64,000 nucleotides of DNA from Emydura subglobosa (GCA_007922225.1 ML679968.1:10422399-10486398), one strand, 5' to 3'. Counted from the stretch's first letter, positions 1 to 12,666 are shown. Numbers and translations are program-made. Notes: generated by a model from the sequence alone, not told the origin.

Positions 1-548
1 ATCGTGGAGGTAAGTGTAGACCAAGCCAAAGGGACCGAGCAGAGTTAAGGATAATATTGGTTTCCTTACTCTACTAATCTTCATTTTAGTGCTTACTGTT
101 TATTCAGTTTGTTAGTGATTTGTTATCAGTTTCATATGGTAGGAGCAGGGCAATAGCATAGCTTGTTCCCCGGTCCTTTTGAAAAGTTAGCAGGAAATTC
201 TGAGTTTTGGAAATTTTGTTTTGTTACAAATCAGAATGAAACATCAAACCTTGTAATTTCCTGCCTTTTGGACCTCATAATTTCTGCAATTTGGCAATGT
301 ACCCCCTCTGCCACTGCTTGACATAGGACTCCATGTCCCACAGCTCTCCCCACAGAGTCTCACTGTTTCTGCCTTCCTCTTATATCATGCCTTAATGATG
401 TGTAGATGAGCTGAAAATGGGGGTGGAGGGACTGACAGAAACAAAACACAGTGTTGAATCAGGGAGGGGAAACTGACAGGGATCTGTCTCCTGTGCTGAA
501 GCTGGGGGTGGCGGGAAATAGATAGGAGATGTCAACTTAATTGAATCA
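1..548. other. No feature recognised (AT-rich)
   Basis: This is AT-rich DNA without a credible reading frame. The frames of 60-80 codons have no recognisable domain and no codon bias. Around 180-270 there is a T-rich and A-rich alternation resembling the AT-rich TIR elements found later in the window, but no termini can be placed. Confidence 0.5.
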
Positions 549-597
549 GCATTTTCCAACAAAAATTTTTTACTTGAAAATTTTTGACCACGTCTAG
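549..597. mobile_element. Fragment of AT-rich TIR element
   Basis: A short stretch of ATTTTCC and AAAATTTTT blocks ends in gaccacgtcta. This resembles the CCAGCTCTA end of the complete AT-rich MITE at 49103-49548. Only one end is present, so it is a fragment at best. Confidence 0.3.
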
Positions 598-1624
598 TTA
601 GCATTAGCTATGAGTGGTCCTCTGCACAATGGGTAAAGGAGTGGGCCTATTAGTACCCTCTTCCTGCTTTAAATATCCGCACTGCAGTTGGTGAAAATCT
701 GCCCTGACTGATACTATTTCCCCCCCACCTGACACCTGCATTGATTCTACTACTCCTTTGTGAGAGTGAACTTTCAAATTAGCAGCATTATTTGAATTAT
801 CTAGATATCCTTGGTCTGCAAAATCTGAATGGCAATCTTGCAAGAACAGCCTTTCTTATGCTATGTCGTTGACACTTCTGTTGCATGTCCAGAAGGCAGA
901 GAGGATATTGTGTAAATGAATAATTATAGGGCTAAAAAGTCAGTCAAAGTTTTTCAAACCTCTGAGGGGGCAAAAGTCTTATTATTATTTTCCCCAACGT
1001 GTTCATCTGTGAAATAGGAAATGTTGAAGCAGTTTGTGAATGTGAGAGTTTCAAAGACATCTCAGCAGTTATGCATTAAAGTGACAAGACTAATTTGTAA
1101 AGAAAGCCTCGGGGTTCTACTTGACATGCCTATTTTTTTGAGGACCAAGCCTACTACTGAGATTCTCTGTAATCAAATCTTTCTCAATAGATTCTCCATT
1201 GTACTGAAACCTACTCTCAGAAACGGAATGAACCACTTGAGGGAGCACTGGAGTGACTTCCTTAACTACATGAAGTTTTGAAGTGGAAACAGGTGTATGT
1301 CATAATAAAAAGGAAGTAATTTTAGTGAGAATTCAACTTGGGCACATTTTTTTTCGAATTAAGTCTTATTCATTTCTGAGTCTTCTACAGAATTTAAACT
1401 CTAAAAGAAAACGTATTGCCTTATTAGTGGTTTTTTACTTATCTTCTTGATTTTGAAAATACTATTCATATTATATATTTATGATGTCCATGCTGAGAAA
1501 ATGCCTCTTTATGCTTGAGAAATATGAAATATTTTGTTCCTGACTTGTAATGTTATCAACAATTGAGTCAAAGTTCCATTTGACATTGATAAACTCATGC
1601 TTCTCCTTATGTATTAGTTATTTT
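598..1624. other. No feature recognised
   Basis: Unique-looking AT-rich sequence. An 86-codon frame at 1021-1281 has no recognisable domain, and the surrounding sequence offers no splice or promoter context for it. I treat it as chance. Confidence 0.5.
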
Positions 1625-1850
1625 GTTGCAGTAGTATTCATAGTACTGGACTGGGACTTGGGAGATATCAGCTTTGGTAAGGATTTACTGTGTGGCAATG
1701 GAGAAATCATTTAGTCTTTCTGTGTCTCAGATCCTCATCTGTAAAATGGGAATGATAATACTTCCTGTGCTCAGGAGTGCTGGAGGATAAATGAATCATT
1801 ATATGAGATGCGCTTAGATACTACAGTGAAAGAAGCCAGGTAAGAACCCA
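1625..1850 (+). mobile_element. MIR-type SINE fragment
   Basis: The core reads 'tctgtgtctcag...cctcatctgtaaaatggg', followed by 'gataatactt' and a conserved tail 'gagatgcgcttagata'. This is the order seen in MIR CORE-SINEs: a tRNA-derived head, the conserved core, then an LINE-derived tail. It is diverged and therefore old. Similar copies lie at 42290-42480 and 63800-64000 on plus and at 10955-11150 on minus. Confidence 0.8.
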
Positions 1851-1999
1851 GAGAGAGAGAACATGCACTTTTCAAACTTTGTAAACCATTATTAGAGTTA
1901 TATTAAAAATAAAATATATTAATTCACTGAGCATTGGCAACCTACTGATATGGAATAAATGACACATACTATTTATCATAATCTGTGTAGCTGATTGGG

Positions 2000-2274
2000 C
2001 TGTAGGCAGTCAGGCAGGTTGAATGGAGAGTTCAGCCTAGAGATTACAGGTGGGCTCAGGGTGGACAGAGTCCAGGAACAAGCCAAGTGTCAGTACTGGA
2101 GAGACGGAAGCCAAATGCCAAAGCCGGGGGGTAAACCAGAGACATAGGCCAGAGATGGAACAGAGGATTGAAGCCAAACACTGGAGTGGAACAGAGGCTG
2201 GAAAAGCAGGAGCAGAGTCAGGTAGCTGGCCAGAGTAGGGTTAGAACAAAGGTAAGTGAAGTTGCAAGCATGGC
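2000..2274. repeat. LTR-like repeat, left part (interrupted)
   Basis: A purine-rich, moderately GC-rich segment with repeated 'cagag', 'ggagcagagtcagg' and 'ccagagt' words resembles GC-rich reptile LTR-type repeats. It stops at the TA that flanks a MITE. Sequence of similar character ('gtgggggtcaggtttata', 'gccagcagctgtcc') resumes at 4102. I infer one repeat split by the nested insertions. Class and strand are not determined. Confidence 0.35.
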
Positions 2275-2276
2275 TA

Positions 2277-2387
2277 GGGTGACCAGATGTCCCGATTTTA
2301 TAGGTACAATCCCAATATTTGGGGCTTTATCTTATATAGGTGCCCATTACCCCCACACCCTTCATGATTTTTCACACTTACTATCTC
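2277..2387. mobile_element. TA-flanked MITE, left part (split by CR1)
   Basis: The element starts with the terminal inverted repeat gggtgaccag directly after a TA. Its partner ctggtcaccc, followed by TA, lies at 4090-4099. Between them this part carries the body (gatgtcccgattt ... cacacttactatct), which is then cut by a minus-strand CR1. TA duplication and short TIRs fit a Tc1/mariner-type non-autonomous element. It encodes no protein. Confidence 0.7.
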
Positions 2388-4089
2388 ATAGACTCTATGG
2401 TTAGAAGGGACCAATATGATCCTGTAGTCTGACCTCCTGCACAACGCAGGCCACAGAACCTCACTTACCCACTCCTGTAAGAGACCCCTAACCTATGACT
2501 GAATTATCAAAGTCCTCAAATCATGGTTTAAAGACTTTAAGGTACAGAGAATCCACCAGCAAATGAGCCATGCCCCATGCTACAGAGGAAGGTGAAAAAA
2601 CCCCAGAGCCTTTGCCAATCTTCCCTGGGAGAAAATTTCTTCCCGCCCCAAATATGGCGATCAGTTAAACCCTGAGCATGTGGGCAAGACTCACCAGCCA
2701 GACACTCAAGAAAGAATTCTCTGTAATAACTCAGAACCCCCTGCATCCCTTCACAGGCCATTGGCATATCTACCACCAGTAATCAAAGGTCAGTCAATTG
2801 CCAAACTAGCCTGTCTCATCATACCATCCCCTCAATAAATTTATCAAGTTCAGTTTTGAAGCCAGCTAGGATTTTTGCCCCCCACTGCTCCCCTTCGAAG
2901 GCTATTCCAGAACTTCACTCTTCTGAGTGTTAAAAACCTGCATCTAATTTCAAGTTTAAACTTCCTGATGGCCAGTTTATATCCATTAGTTCTTGTGTCC
3001 ACACTGGCGCTGAACTTAAATAATTCCTCTTCCTCCCTGGTATTATCCATCTGATGTATTTATAGAATGTGATCATATATCTCCTCAGCCTTCTTTGGTT
3101 AGGCTAAATAAGCCAAGCTCTTTGAGTCTCCTCTCTTAAAGCAGTTTTGACATTCCACGGATCATCCTAGTAGCCCTTCTCTGCACCTGTTCCAATTTGA
3201 ATTCATCTTTCTTAAACAGGGGGGACCAGAACTGCACACGGTATTCCAAATGTGGTCTGACCAATGCCTTGTATAACAGCACTAACACCTCCCTATCTCT
3301 ACTGGAAATATCTCGCCTGATGCATCCAAAGATTGCATTAGCTTTTTTCATGGCCACATCACATTGTGATCAACCAATATGCCCAGGTCCTTCTCTTCGT
3401 CTGTCACTTCCAACTAATGCATGCTCCTTATAGCAGAAATTCTTGTTATTAGTCCCTAAATGCACGACCTTAGACTTTCCACTATTACATTTCATCCTAT
3501 TTTTATTATTCCAGTTTACAAAGCCATCTAGGATCTCCCTGTATGATATCCCAATTCTTCTCTGTATGAATTGGCAATGCCTCCCAACTTTGTGTCAATC
3601 CTTTGTTAAATAATCTGTTATCTTTTCAAAGAAAGTGATTAGGTTGGTCTGGCACGATCTACTTTTTGTAAAGTCATGTTGTATTTTATCCCTATTACTG
3701 TTAACCTTGATGTCCTTAACTGCTCTCTTTCATAGATTTTTCCAAGACCTTGCATACTACTGAGGTCAAACTAACAGACCTGTAGTGACCTGGATCACTT
3801 TTTTCCCCTTTCTTAAATATAGGAACTATGTTAGCAATTCTCCAGTCATACGGTACAGTCCCTGAGTTTACAGATTCATTAAAAATCCTTGCCAATGGGC
3901 TTGCAATTTCATGTGCTAGTTTCTTAATATTCTTGGATGGAGATTATCCGCCTCCCCTCCCCCCAGTATAGTCCATTAAACCATTTGAGTTTGGCTTCTA
4001 CCTTAGATGTGGAAATTTCCACCTCCATATCCTCATTCCCATTAGCTACCCTACCACTATCCCCACGCTCATCATTAGCCTTATTAAAG
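2388..4089 (-). mobile_element. CR1 LINE, 5'-truncated, with internal deletion
   Basis: Read on the minus strand, this is the 3' half of a CR1 retrotransposon: reverse transcriptase C-terminal region, then the 3' UTR, ending near 2388 in a short tail. The frame at 3136-3357 translates to the typical region '[16 protein letters not shown] ... [14 protein letters not shown]'. It is close to the copy at 20565-22500 along its length, but lacks about 300 bp near 3597, where the other copy carries the FVDD motif and the GVPQGS region. It cannot be functional. It interrupts a MITE, so it is younger than that element. Confidence 0.9.
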
Positions 4090-4099
4090 CTGGTCACCC
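4090..4099. mobile_element. Right terminal inverted repeat of the split MITE
   Basis: ctggtcaccc is the exact reverse complement of gggtgaccag at 2277-2286. It is followed by TA, matching the TA before the left end. With the CR1 removed, the two parts would form a MITE of about 120 bp. Confidence 0.7.
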
Positions 4100-4101
4100 T
4101 A

Positions 4102-4300
4102 ACTGTGGCATATATTGAGCAACCATTAATCTGCAGTGGGGGTCAGGTTTATAAACTTGGCTGCTAAACCAGCAGTCAATAAGATGTTGAGGCTAATCTG
4201 TAAGTTTCAAGGCAGTGCAGGTGGGCTTGCTGGTTGCCTAGCATTACAGGCCAGCAGCTGTCCTAGCTAGTCTGGCCCCTGAGAATTTGTTTTCTTCCTT
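4102..4300. repeat. LTR-like repeat, right part
   Basis: Likely continuation of the segment at 2000-2274. It holds the words 'gtgggggtcaggtttata', 'ggcagtgcaggtgggcttg' and 'gccagcagctgtcc'. Assignment to one interrupted repeat rests on similar composition and vocabulary, not on a confirmed consensus. Confidence 0.3.
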
Positions 4301-5440
4301 TACATACATGAATATGCTCATTCAGATATAGGTAAAGAGAGTGCTTACTTTTACTAATACATTTTTTCTTTCCTTTCCTTTGGTTTTCAGAAAATCACAT
4401 TTTATTGATCTTCAGGAATAAATACATGTGAAGATCTTACAGAGTAGACTAAACAGAAACCTGTCTGAAAGTCCAATCATATATCAAACCAAATTTAGTC
4501 TGAGGTTTGTTTAAATTCCAGTAGATTAGGACACGTCCATTCCCAAGTGGGCTCCCAGATCTATTTCTCCCTCCTACTTTCTTACCTTTAAGGTCCAATA
4601 GTGAATTTTATGGTTTATCACATTTGGAAGTCCCTTTGACTGACCTTCTTGATGCTGTATATTTCAAATTTATGCTTCAGAGAAGCTCTGCATTTGGCTG
4701 TTATCCAGAGTTTATGGCATAATCCAAACTCCAGAGCCAAATACAGTTATTCTGATGTGCTCTGGTGTTTCCCAGGTGTGCGATCTTCTAGGGTGGGAAA
4801 AAAAATTACTCTAGTTAATAGAATGAACCATCAGAAAAATGTCAAGATCACACCACTGGGTCAATTGCCTCTGAAGCAAGAGGGAAGAATAAACAGCAGT
4901 GGTCTTTGTCATAAAGAGACTGGAGATCTGTATAAGTGGCTGAAAGCAAGAAGAATCATTATGTAATCAGCCAGCTCTCTGCAGAGCACCGGCAAGCGAT
5001 GAGGATCTTGCCGCTGGTCCATAAACTACTGTTTAAGAACTTTTGCTCTCAATAAATGGTTCCCTATAAATATCTGAAGTTTGAAACAATTAAAGGCCAA
5101 CACCACTCTCACGCTGTCTGGAGTAGTTCATGGCCATGGGTGTCTATCTCTGGGCAGATTGTCAAAAAGCAGGGCAGACACCCCAAACTGGTGGTATGTT
5201 CTATAATTAGACTTCACCAACCCAGAAACAAATGTGAACTCCTGAAGCACTGTAACAATCTTATCATGGCTGTAGAGATATGCATGTTGAAGATTGTGAT
5301 TTAGAGATGCTCCCTAGCATGGGACAGTGTTGTGTGAATTGGGAGATGTACCCTACATCAGATCTAACATGGCTGCTCCCACCTGTACTCCTCGAGTCAC
5401 TCCCATCTGTGTTATTCTATTCTATTCCTTACTCTTTCAA
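4301..5440. other. No feature recognised
   Basis: AT-moderate DNA with open frames of 62 to 105 codons (for example 4649-4966) but no recognisable domain. A run 'gctctctgcagagcaccggcaagcg' near 4974 is locally GC-rich, and an AATAAA follows at about 5050. The pair could mark the end of an unrecognised repeat, but I cannot name it. Confidence 0.4.
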
Positions 5441-5449
5441 AAGTTTGTT

Positions 5450-6380
5450 CTTTAATGAACCCTCATGATTGTTACAATGGAGTCACGGACAGTCCCCTTG
5501 GGCTTTCCAGTCTGTCCTGCCACCCAGGCAAACTGGAATTAGTAATAGTTGGTAGCTATATGGCAAAGATCACAAAAGATTCAGGTTGCTTTCAGTCCCA
5601 AGAGACCAGTCACTTACCCCAGGTCAATTTGTACCTCAGATCTCACACCAAAGGCAACATGTCTAGCCAATCCTATAATGAACTAATTAAGGTTTTGTTA
5701 AATAGGACAAAGAAATGAGGGAGTTAGTTAGAGGTTAAAGCAGGCAAACATATATACACAAATGAGTTACAGTCTATAGTTCTAAAAGGTGACAGAGATG
5801 TAGCAATCTGTCAGCACTGAATGTCTTTTAGAGCTAACCCAGGTTAACCCTGGGGACCTCTGCTTCTATTTCGAGCTCCTCCTCTGTGAGAGTCCAAGAA
5901 GAAAAAAGATGAAAAATTTCAATGTTAGCTATCTTAATTTCCTTCTTCCAGAATTCAAGCTCATGGAGTGAGCCGTTTTGCACGTAGCCTTGGCAGGAGA
6001 ACTAGCCAAGTCTTTGTACCATGATGTCCCACAATGGCCCATTTAGTTTTTATAGTCTCTCCTGAAGGGCAAGAAACAATCCCTTCTGACAGGTTGAAAG
6101 TTTCAGGGAAAACTTTTTTTTTTACAGTTATAAAGCAAAAACGTAAACATTACGTTAAAGCATGTGATAAAGATATTATAAGTGAGATTAATGCATGCAG
6201 CAGTTTACAAGCATTTAATAAAGTCTAAACTCTAAACACATTGTTATAAATTCAATATGCCTTTTAAATATACTAACACACAGGTGAATCAGCCTGGTTT
6301 CCAACAATGAATTTGTCAGTGCTCAGCGAAGGCCAGAAGCCTTGGCAAGAGCTGGCACCTAGTTTGCCAGTTTTAAACTA
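5450..6380 (-). repeat. Probable LTR-type repeat
   Basis: From memory this resembles a long dispersed turtle repeat of LTR type. It contains 'gtcacttaccccaggtcaat', 'gccaatcctataatgaacta', 'aggttttgttaaatagga' and 'gctaacccaggttaaccct'. The word pattern (a)ggttttnttaa-tagga also occurs, in related form, in the LTR-like blocks at 11270-11960 and 42600-43323. No TG...CA ends or target duplication could be fixed. The minus orientation is a weak inference from an AATAAA-like signal on that strand. Confidence 0.4.
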
Positions 6381-6589
6381 TATTCAAATTTGCATTTCAA
6401 TTTTTTCAGTTAAAATCTTGTTGAGCATGTTAGATAACATAGAAAAGAAAAAGAGATGGTTCAAATGAAAATATAAAATCAAAGCATTAAATCCAACCTG
6501 GAATTATTAAAAGTCTGAGAGTGTTATTTCCGAGCATTAGTTATCAAGGATTCAGATAAACTATTCTGGGTTCATTTGGAAAATCTCAT

Positions 6590-9500
6590 CATTCCATCTC
6601 ATAGCATGGAAAGAACTATCCTCAGAGACCATGAGGTGGGCTCCACCTAACCCAAATTGGAACTGGATTGCTGGCACATAAAATTAAAAAGGATATAGAG
6701 CAGTTTTTAAACTGAGGGCTGTGGGAAAGCAGACAGGTGTAAAGGAGAACATTGTTTGGCAGAGACATCCCTTAGGGGAGGATCTATTAATGGATATTTT
6801 CTATATCCTTGTAGGGAGGAGAGGATGGAAGAAGATTAAAATATGGGAGGGATCTGATAAGAAACAGTCAAATGAAAAAGAGTCCCATTCAATTACATCA
6901 CATAATGACAGACAGTTAAAAAGTGACCACTTTTTATTAACTGCTTATATGCAAACGCTAGAAGTCTATATGCTGTGATGGATGAACTTGAGCGCCTCAT
7001 ATTAAATAAGGATATTGATATAGACATTACCAAAATTTGGTGGAATGAGGATACTCATTGGGACACAGTAATAGCAGGATACAAAATATATCAGAAGGAC
7101 AGAATAGGTTGTACTGGTTTGGGTGTGACACTATATGTGAATGAAAGCATAGAGTCAAATGAAATAAAAATCTTAAATGAACCAAACTGTGCCATAGAAT
7201 CTTTATGAATAATAATTCCATGATTGAATAAGAATATAACATTAGGGATATGCTACTGACCACCTGACCAGGATGGTGATAGTGACTGTGAAATGCTCAG
7301 GGATATGAGGTAATAAAAAACTCAATAATAATGGGGATTTCAATTATCCCCATATTGACTGGGAACATGTCACCTCAGGACAGGATGCAGACATAAAATT
7401 TCTTGACACCTTAAATGACTGCTTCTTGGAGCAGCTAGTCCTGGAACCCAGAAGAGGAAAGGCAATTCTTGATTTAGTCCTAAGTGGAGCAAAGGATCTG
7501 GTCCAAGTAATGAATCCAGCTGAACTACTTGGTAATAGTGACCACAACATAATAAAATTTAACATCTCTGTGGGGAGGAAAAAGGAGGGACACCAAAGCA
7601 GTCCACCATTGTGGCATTTAATTTCAGAAAGGTGAACTACACAAAAATGAGGAAGTTAGTTAAACATAAATTAAAAGGTACAGTGCCAAAAGTGAAATCT
7701 CTTCAAGCTACATGGAAACTTTTTAAAGACACCATAAGAGAGGCTCAATTTAAATGTATACCCCAAATTAAAAAAACATAGTAAGAGGACCAAAAAAAAT
7801 TGCCACTGTGGCTAAACAGCAAAGTAAACGAATTAGTTAGAGGAAAAAAGGCATCCTTTAAAAAGCGTAAATTAAAGTCTATTGAGGAAAATAGAAAGGA
7901 GCATAAACTCTGGCAAATGAAGTGTAAAAATATAATTAGGAAGGCCAAAAATGAATTTGAAGAACAGTTCAAAGACTCAAAAAGTAACAGCAAAAACATT
8001 TTTAAGTACATCAGAAGCAGGAAGCCTGCTGAACAACCAGTGGGCCCACCAGATGATCAAGATGCTAACAGAGCACACAACAAAGATAAGGCTACTGTGG
8101 AGAAACTAAATTAATTCTTTGCATCAGCTGAGGATGTGATGGAGATTCCCAAATCTGAGCCATTCTTTATAGGTGGGGAATCTGAGGAACTGTCCCAGAC
8201 TGAGTTATCATTAGAGGAGGTTTTGAAACAAAATGATAAATTAAACAGTAATAAGTCACCAGGACCAGATGGTATCTGCTGAAGAGCTTTGAAGTGAAAT
8301 CTGAATGTGAAATTGCAGAACTACTAACTGTGGTATGTAACCTATCATTTAAATCAGCTTCTGTACCATATGACTGGAGGATAGCTAATGTGCTGCCAAT
8401 TTTTTAAAAAGGGTCCGGAGGCAATCCTAGCAATTACAGGATGGTAAGCCTAAATTCTGTACCAGGCAAATTGGTTGAAACTATAGTAAAGATCGATATT
8501 ATCAGACACATAGATGAAGAAGACTTATTACAGAAGAGAAAACATGGCTCATCAATTTATAGAATTCTTCGGGGGGTCAACAAGCATGTGCACAAGGGTG
8601 ATCCAGTGTACTTACATTTTCAGAAAACCTTTGACAAAAGGCTCTTAAATAAAATAAGCAGTCATGGGATAAAAGGGAAGTTCCTCTCATGGATCAGTAA
8701 CTGGTTAAAAGGTAGTAAAGAAAGGGTAGGAATAAATGGCCAGTTTTCAGAATGGAGAGTAGTAAATATTGGTGTCCCCCAGGGCTCTGTACTGGGACCA
8801 GTTAAACATATTCATAAATGATCTGGAAAAAGAGGTAAAAAAGTGAGATGGCAAAATTTGCAGATGATACAAAACTACTCAAGATAGTTAAGTTCAAAGC
8901 AGACTGCGAACAGCTACAAGGAATCACACAAAACTGGGTGACTGGGCAACAAAATTGCTGATGAAATTCAATGTTGATAAATGAAAATAATGCATATTGG
9001 AAAACATAATCCCAACTATACATATGAAATGATCGGGTCTAAATTAGCTGTTACCACTCAAGAAAGAGATCTTGGAGTCATTATGGATAGTTCTCTGAAA
9101 ACATCCACTCAATGTGCTGCGGCAGTCAAAAAAGCTAACAGAATGTTGGGAATCATTAGGAAAGGGATAGATAATAAGACAAAAAATATTGTATTGCCAC
9201 TTTATAAATCCATGGTGTGCCCACATCTTGAATACTGTGTACAGATCTAGTCACCCATCTCCAAAAAGATATATTGGAATTGGAAAAGACAGAAAAGGAC
9301 AACTAAAAAAATTAGGGGTATGGAAAAACTTCCATATAAGGATAGATTAATAAGACTGAGACTTTTCATGTTAGAAAAGGGACTACTAAACAGGGGATAT
9401 GATAGAGGTCTATAAAATCATGATTGGTATGGAGAAAATTCATAAGGAAGTGTATTTTATCCTCATAAAACAAAAACTACGGGTCACCAAATGAAATTAA

Positions 9501-9841
9501 TAGGAATCAGGTTTAAATGGAACAAAAGGAAGTATTTCTTCACACAACGCACAATCGACCTGTGGAACTCCTTGACAGATGTTGTGAAGGCCAAGACTAT
9601 AATGGGGTTCAAAAAAGATCTAGATGAGTTCATGAATGATAGGTCCTTCAATGGCTATTAGCCAAGATAGGCAGGGATTGATGTTTGCCAAAGACTGGGA
9701 ATGGCTGATGGGATGGATCACTTGATGATTACCTGCTCTATTAATTCCCTCTGTCGCACCTGGCACTGGTCACTGTCGAAAGGCAGAATACTGGGCTAGC
9801 TGGACCATTTGTCTGACCAAATATGGCTGTTCTTATGTTCT
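6590..9841 (+). mobile_element. CR1 LINE, near-complete ORF2 with many breaks
   Basis: The order of pieces matches CR1 ORF2 and the 3' UTR. The endonuclease part is at about 6975-7600, with 'TKIWWNEDTHWD', 'GYKIYQKDRIGC' and 'GNSDHN'. A basic linker covers 7800-8110. The reverse transcriptase runs from about 8200 to 9250, with '[10 protein letters not shown]' at 8770-8800 and FADD near 8855. The 3' UTR ends at 9841 with gttcttatgttcta. Several frameshifts and stops break the frame. At RT motif A the catalytic Asp is read as His (YLHFQKTFD). The 3' end type matches the copies at 53518-56090 and 57115-57240. Confidence 0.92.
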
Positions 9842-10954
9842 AACTGTTAGCAATGTAATGACAACCATTGTGTTATAACTGGAAATTAATTCCCTCAGTC
9901 TCCTAGATTCTGAAAGAGTTTTGTTTGCTGCTTTGTTTCTGTTTCTGTTTTAAACTTGCAACAAAAAATACTTTATGTTTATATTGGGATTTTTTTCTAT
10001 TGATGCCAACAAAGCTCAACTTGGGCTCATGAGCTTCAGAAACTTTTTATAGGCTTTTGAAATATGTATTTTGTATAATAATATTCACACAAACAGAGTT
10101 TGTGCAAAAGATTGATTTTTTCCCTCCACATGCTTTTCTCTTTTGTGTGTGTGTGTGTTTGGGGGGGGGGATCTTCTAGAAAGAATCACAAGAGTTTAAT
10201 CCTATCTGGCAAAATCACAAGCTTTGCACCACATTCTGGCAGTTGATGTGGTTAACATATGTGCCTATCTACTGTAGCAGAAAAGGCAAATCTTATCCTG
10301 GGCAGCCAATTTATAGCAGATGGCAAGGCATCACCAGTATGCTTATAAAATAGACTTGGCATTTAGTTTTAAAGGTACCTCTTCACTTTTAAATATATTA
10401 GGATCCAAAGCAAGTATGATTAATCATTGGTTAAAGATGTATTATCTCACCCAATATGAATCCTGCAGATAGGTGCAACTACTTGATGTGATTATTGCCA
10501 CTTGATTTCTTATAGAAATTAAATTAAAAATCATAAAGAAAAAGAAAATGCTGGTCAAGTTTTAACTGAGCAGCTACCAGTACAAGTTATATTAACAGAG
10601 TTCTATGTTCCATTGAGATTAAGACATATAGTATTTTCAGTGATTCCAAAACTAACCCAGAAAGGATCAGTAAACATTCAAGTGATAAGATTTATCTTGC
10701 CCTGCTCCTGGCAGAAGCCAATTTATCATCTGAATATATCTCCAGTTCCAAGCTTAGAGAAAGAATTCAATTCAATATCTGGAACGCACACCTTTCACAC
10801 TTTGATATGACAGAAAATACTACCTGCAATATATATTTTACTGTCACAAAATCAACCAGGACAGGTAAACCAATGAAAAGGCTCCCGCAAGCTAAAGAAC
10901 AAAATGAAAATATTATTTTTATATGTATATATATAGAGAGAGAGCACTTCTCTT
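9842..10954. other. No gene; low-complexity patches only
   Basis: AT-rich DNA. It includes a short (GT)n run followed by ten G bases near 10145-10170, and a TATATA/GAGAGA tract at about 10925-10942. No reading frame is credible. Confidence 0.5.
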
Positions 10955-11150
10955 TCATAGACCTCAAAATGCTTTATGAAGGTAGGCAAGTATCATTACC
11001 CCTGTTTGACATACAAGAAAATTCAGGGGTTATGAAAATTTAAAGGTACTTGATTCCAGCTTCCACTGTAAATCAATGGCAGAATCATTAATAGAAGCCA
11101 TGTTTTCTGGCTTGGAGTCCTAGTCGATTACCCACTTAACCAGGATGCCT
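10955..11150 (-). mobile_element. MIR-type SINE (minus strand)
   Basis: Read in reverse, this is a MIR-like element of the same order as the one at 63800-64000. On the plus strand it shows 'cctcaaaatgctttatgaaggtagg', 'tatcattacccctgttt', 'caatggcagaatcatt' and 'ttctggcttggagtcctagt', then 'ttaaccaggatg'. These are the reverse complements of the tail, core and head. The copy is diverged. Confidence 0.65.
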
Positions 11151-11269
11151 TTAACTCTAGTCCCAAGTGATCAACATTCTTTACACTCATGTTTGTGTCT
11201 AATGCAATTTAGACATGAAGAAATTGAGACTGTCCCTTTTGTGCTAGCAGCATCTTTGACCCTCCTCTG

Positions 11270-11960
11270 ATCTCTTTGAATCCCCCCCTCAGGTTTTAGG
11301 TCTCTTGTCTCACCTACCTACCATGGAATCTCACAATTCTCTCACTCTCAGACTGGGTCCACAGAATATAGCCCCACTCCGTACCAACTGTGATTCCTCA
11401 ACATGCCCAGCTGGCATCCCTTTGGGAGCTGTGACCAATTTGTGAATACAGTTAATCAAAACACTGTTTCCAAAACAAAAGTATACTTTAATTTTAACAG
11501 TGAGAACAAAACATGATAAGAGAAAAGAGTTCTTTACATAATAAAAGATCTTCACACATAACTGTCTTACCTAAAGCTTAGGTAGGCTAAGCTTATCCCA
11601 GACCCCCCCATCTCTGGAGTTCAGTCTCCTTCCCAGAAGTCTCTACTTCTCTTGCCCCAGTTCTTTAGGGGCTGCCTTTTTATCAGTCCCAAAGTTCCTT
11701 GATTCAGTTTCCTGCCTGGAGCTCTCCTCTTGCTAGACACAAGCCAATTGTGTGAACTCCCCAGGGATGGAGTCGAAACTTCACAGAGACTGACATCTGC
11801 ATTGTCCCTTTAAGCACCAGTTAATGGAGTCGTCTGAAGCTTTAGTCTGCTTTCCTGAATATGTGCAGTTAGCTTCAGCTAGAATTAATGTCTTGTGATC
11901 ATAAGTCAAACAAAAAAATAACAAACAAATGGACATATAATATTAATAAAACATTACAGG
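11270..11960 (-). repeat. Probable LTR-type repeat
   Basis: The C/T-rich stretch on the plus strand ('cccccccatctctggagtt', 'ggggctgcctttttatcagt', 'cagtttcctgcctggagct', 'cattgtccctttaagcacc') and the AT-rich part 'agtatactttaattttaacag' resemble a turtle LTR-type repeat from memory. No target duplication was found. The class and exact ends are uncertain. Confidence 0.4.
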
Positions 11961-12170
11961 CAGCTCCCATGACCTTACCACTAGAAACATTAATCAATAA
12001 TAACGAGGATTACTGAGAGTGCAGTTTGTCAATAATATATGTGGTCGATGGAAAAGTGATCAAAGAACACGGTTCCCATATAATTGTACAAAGAACACTA
12101 TTTCTGCATTGTAAGACCAGCATTAGCACTGCTACATTGCTACTAAACTTAAAATTTGATCTCTTTTTAC

Positions 12171-12552
12171 ACAGTTTGTTTTAAGGACAAATATATTTTA
12201 TACTTTATAGGAATGAGCAAACAACTATAAAAACATATTTACCTCTGAGACTTATAAAAAATTACCTCCTGAGTTTTTGAATACTGTTCTGCAATTGTGT
12301 CATAACTGATCTTTGTTTCAGCTCCAGATTCTCTCTCCCTAGCACCTTATAAATAAGATCATGTTATTAGCAATATTCACTCAGGAGTTAATCTTCCACT
12401 TCAACAAAGATTAGTTATGACACACTGGCAGAACAATATTCAAAGGCTTTGGAGGTACAATCTTTTTATAATTCTCAGAGGTGCATGTGTTGGTTTTAGT
12501 TGTTTGTTCATTATGACGAAGTATGTTTGTTCTTAAAACCAGAAACTGTTAC
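12171..12552. repeat. Long fold-back (inverted repeat) element
   Basis: Two arms of about 150 bp (roughly 12171-12320 and 12401-12552) are reverse complements of each other at about 75-80% by eye, around an 80-bp spacer. Shared blocks, read in the right-arm sense, are 'caaagat(c/t)agttatgacaca', 'cagaaca(g/a)tattcaaa', 'ggaggta', 'tctcagaggt' and 'agttgtttg(c/t)tcat'. A 3' partial copy follows at 12667-12716. No protein is encoded. The structure fits a non-autonomous DNA transposon, or a locally inverted duplication. Target duplications were not identified. Confidence 0.75.
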
Positions 12553-12666
12553 CAGTCATGCCTATTAGACATAGCTACTGGTAATGGGTTAGGTTTACAG
12601 ATTGATACATTGGTATTAGAATATTGTTTTGTTTTCCTTTCAAATTATATTTTTAAAGTTAAGGCT

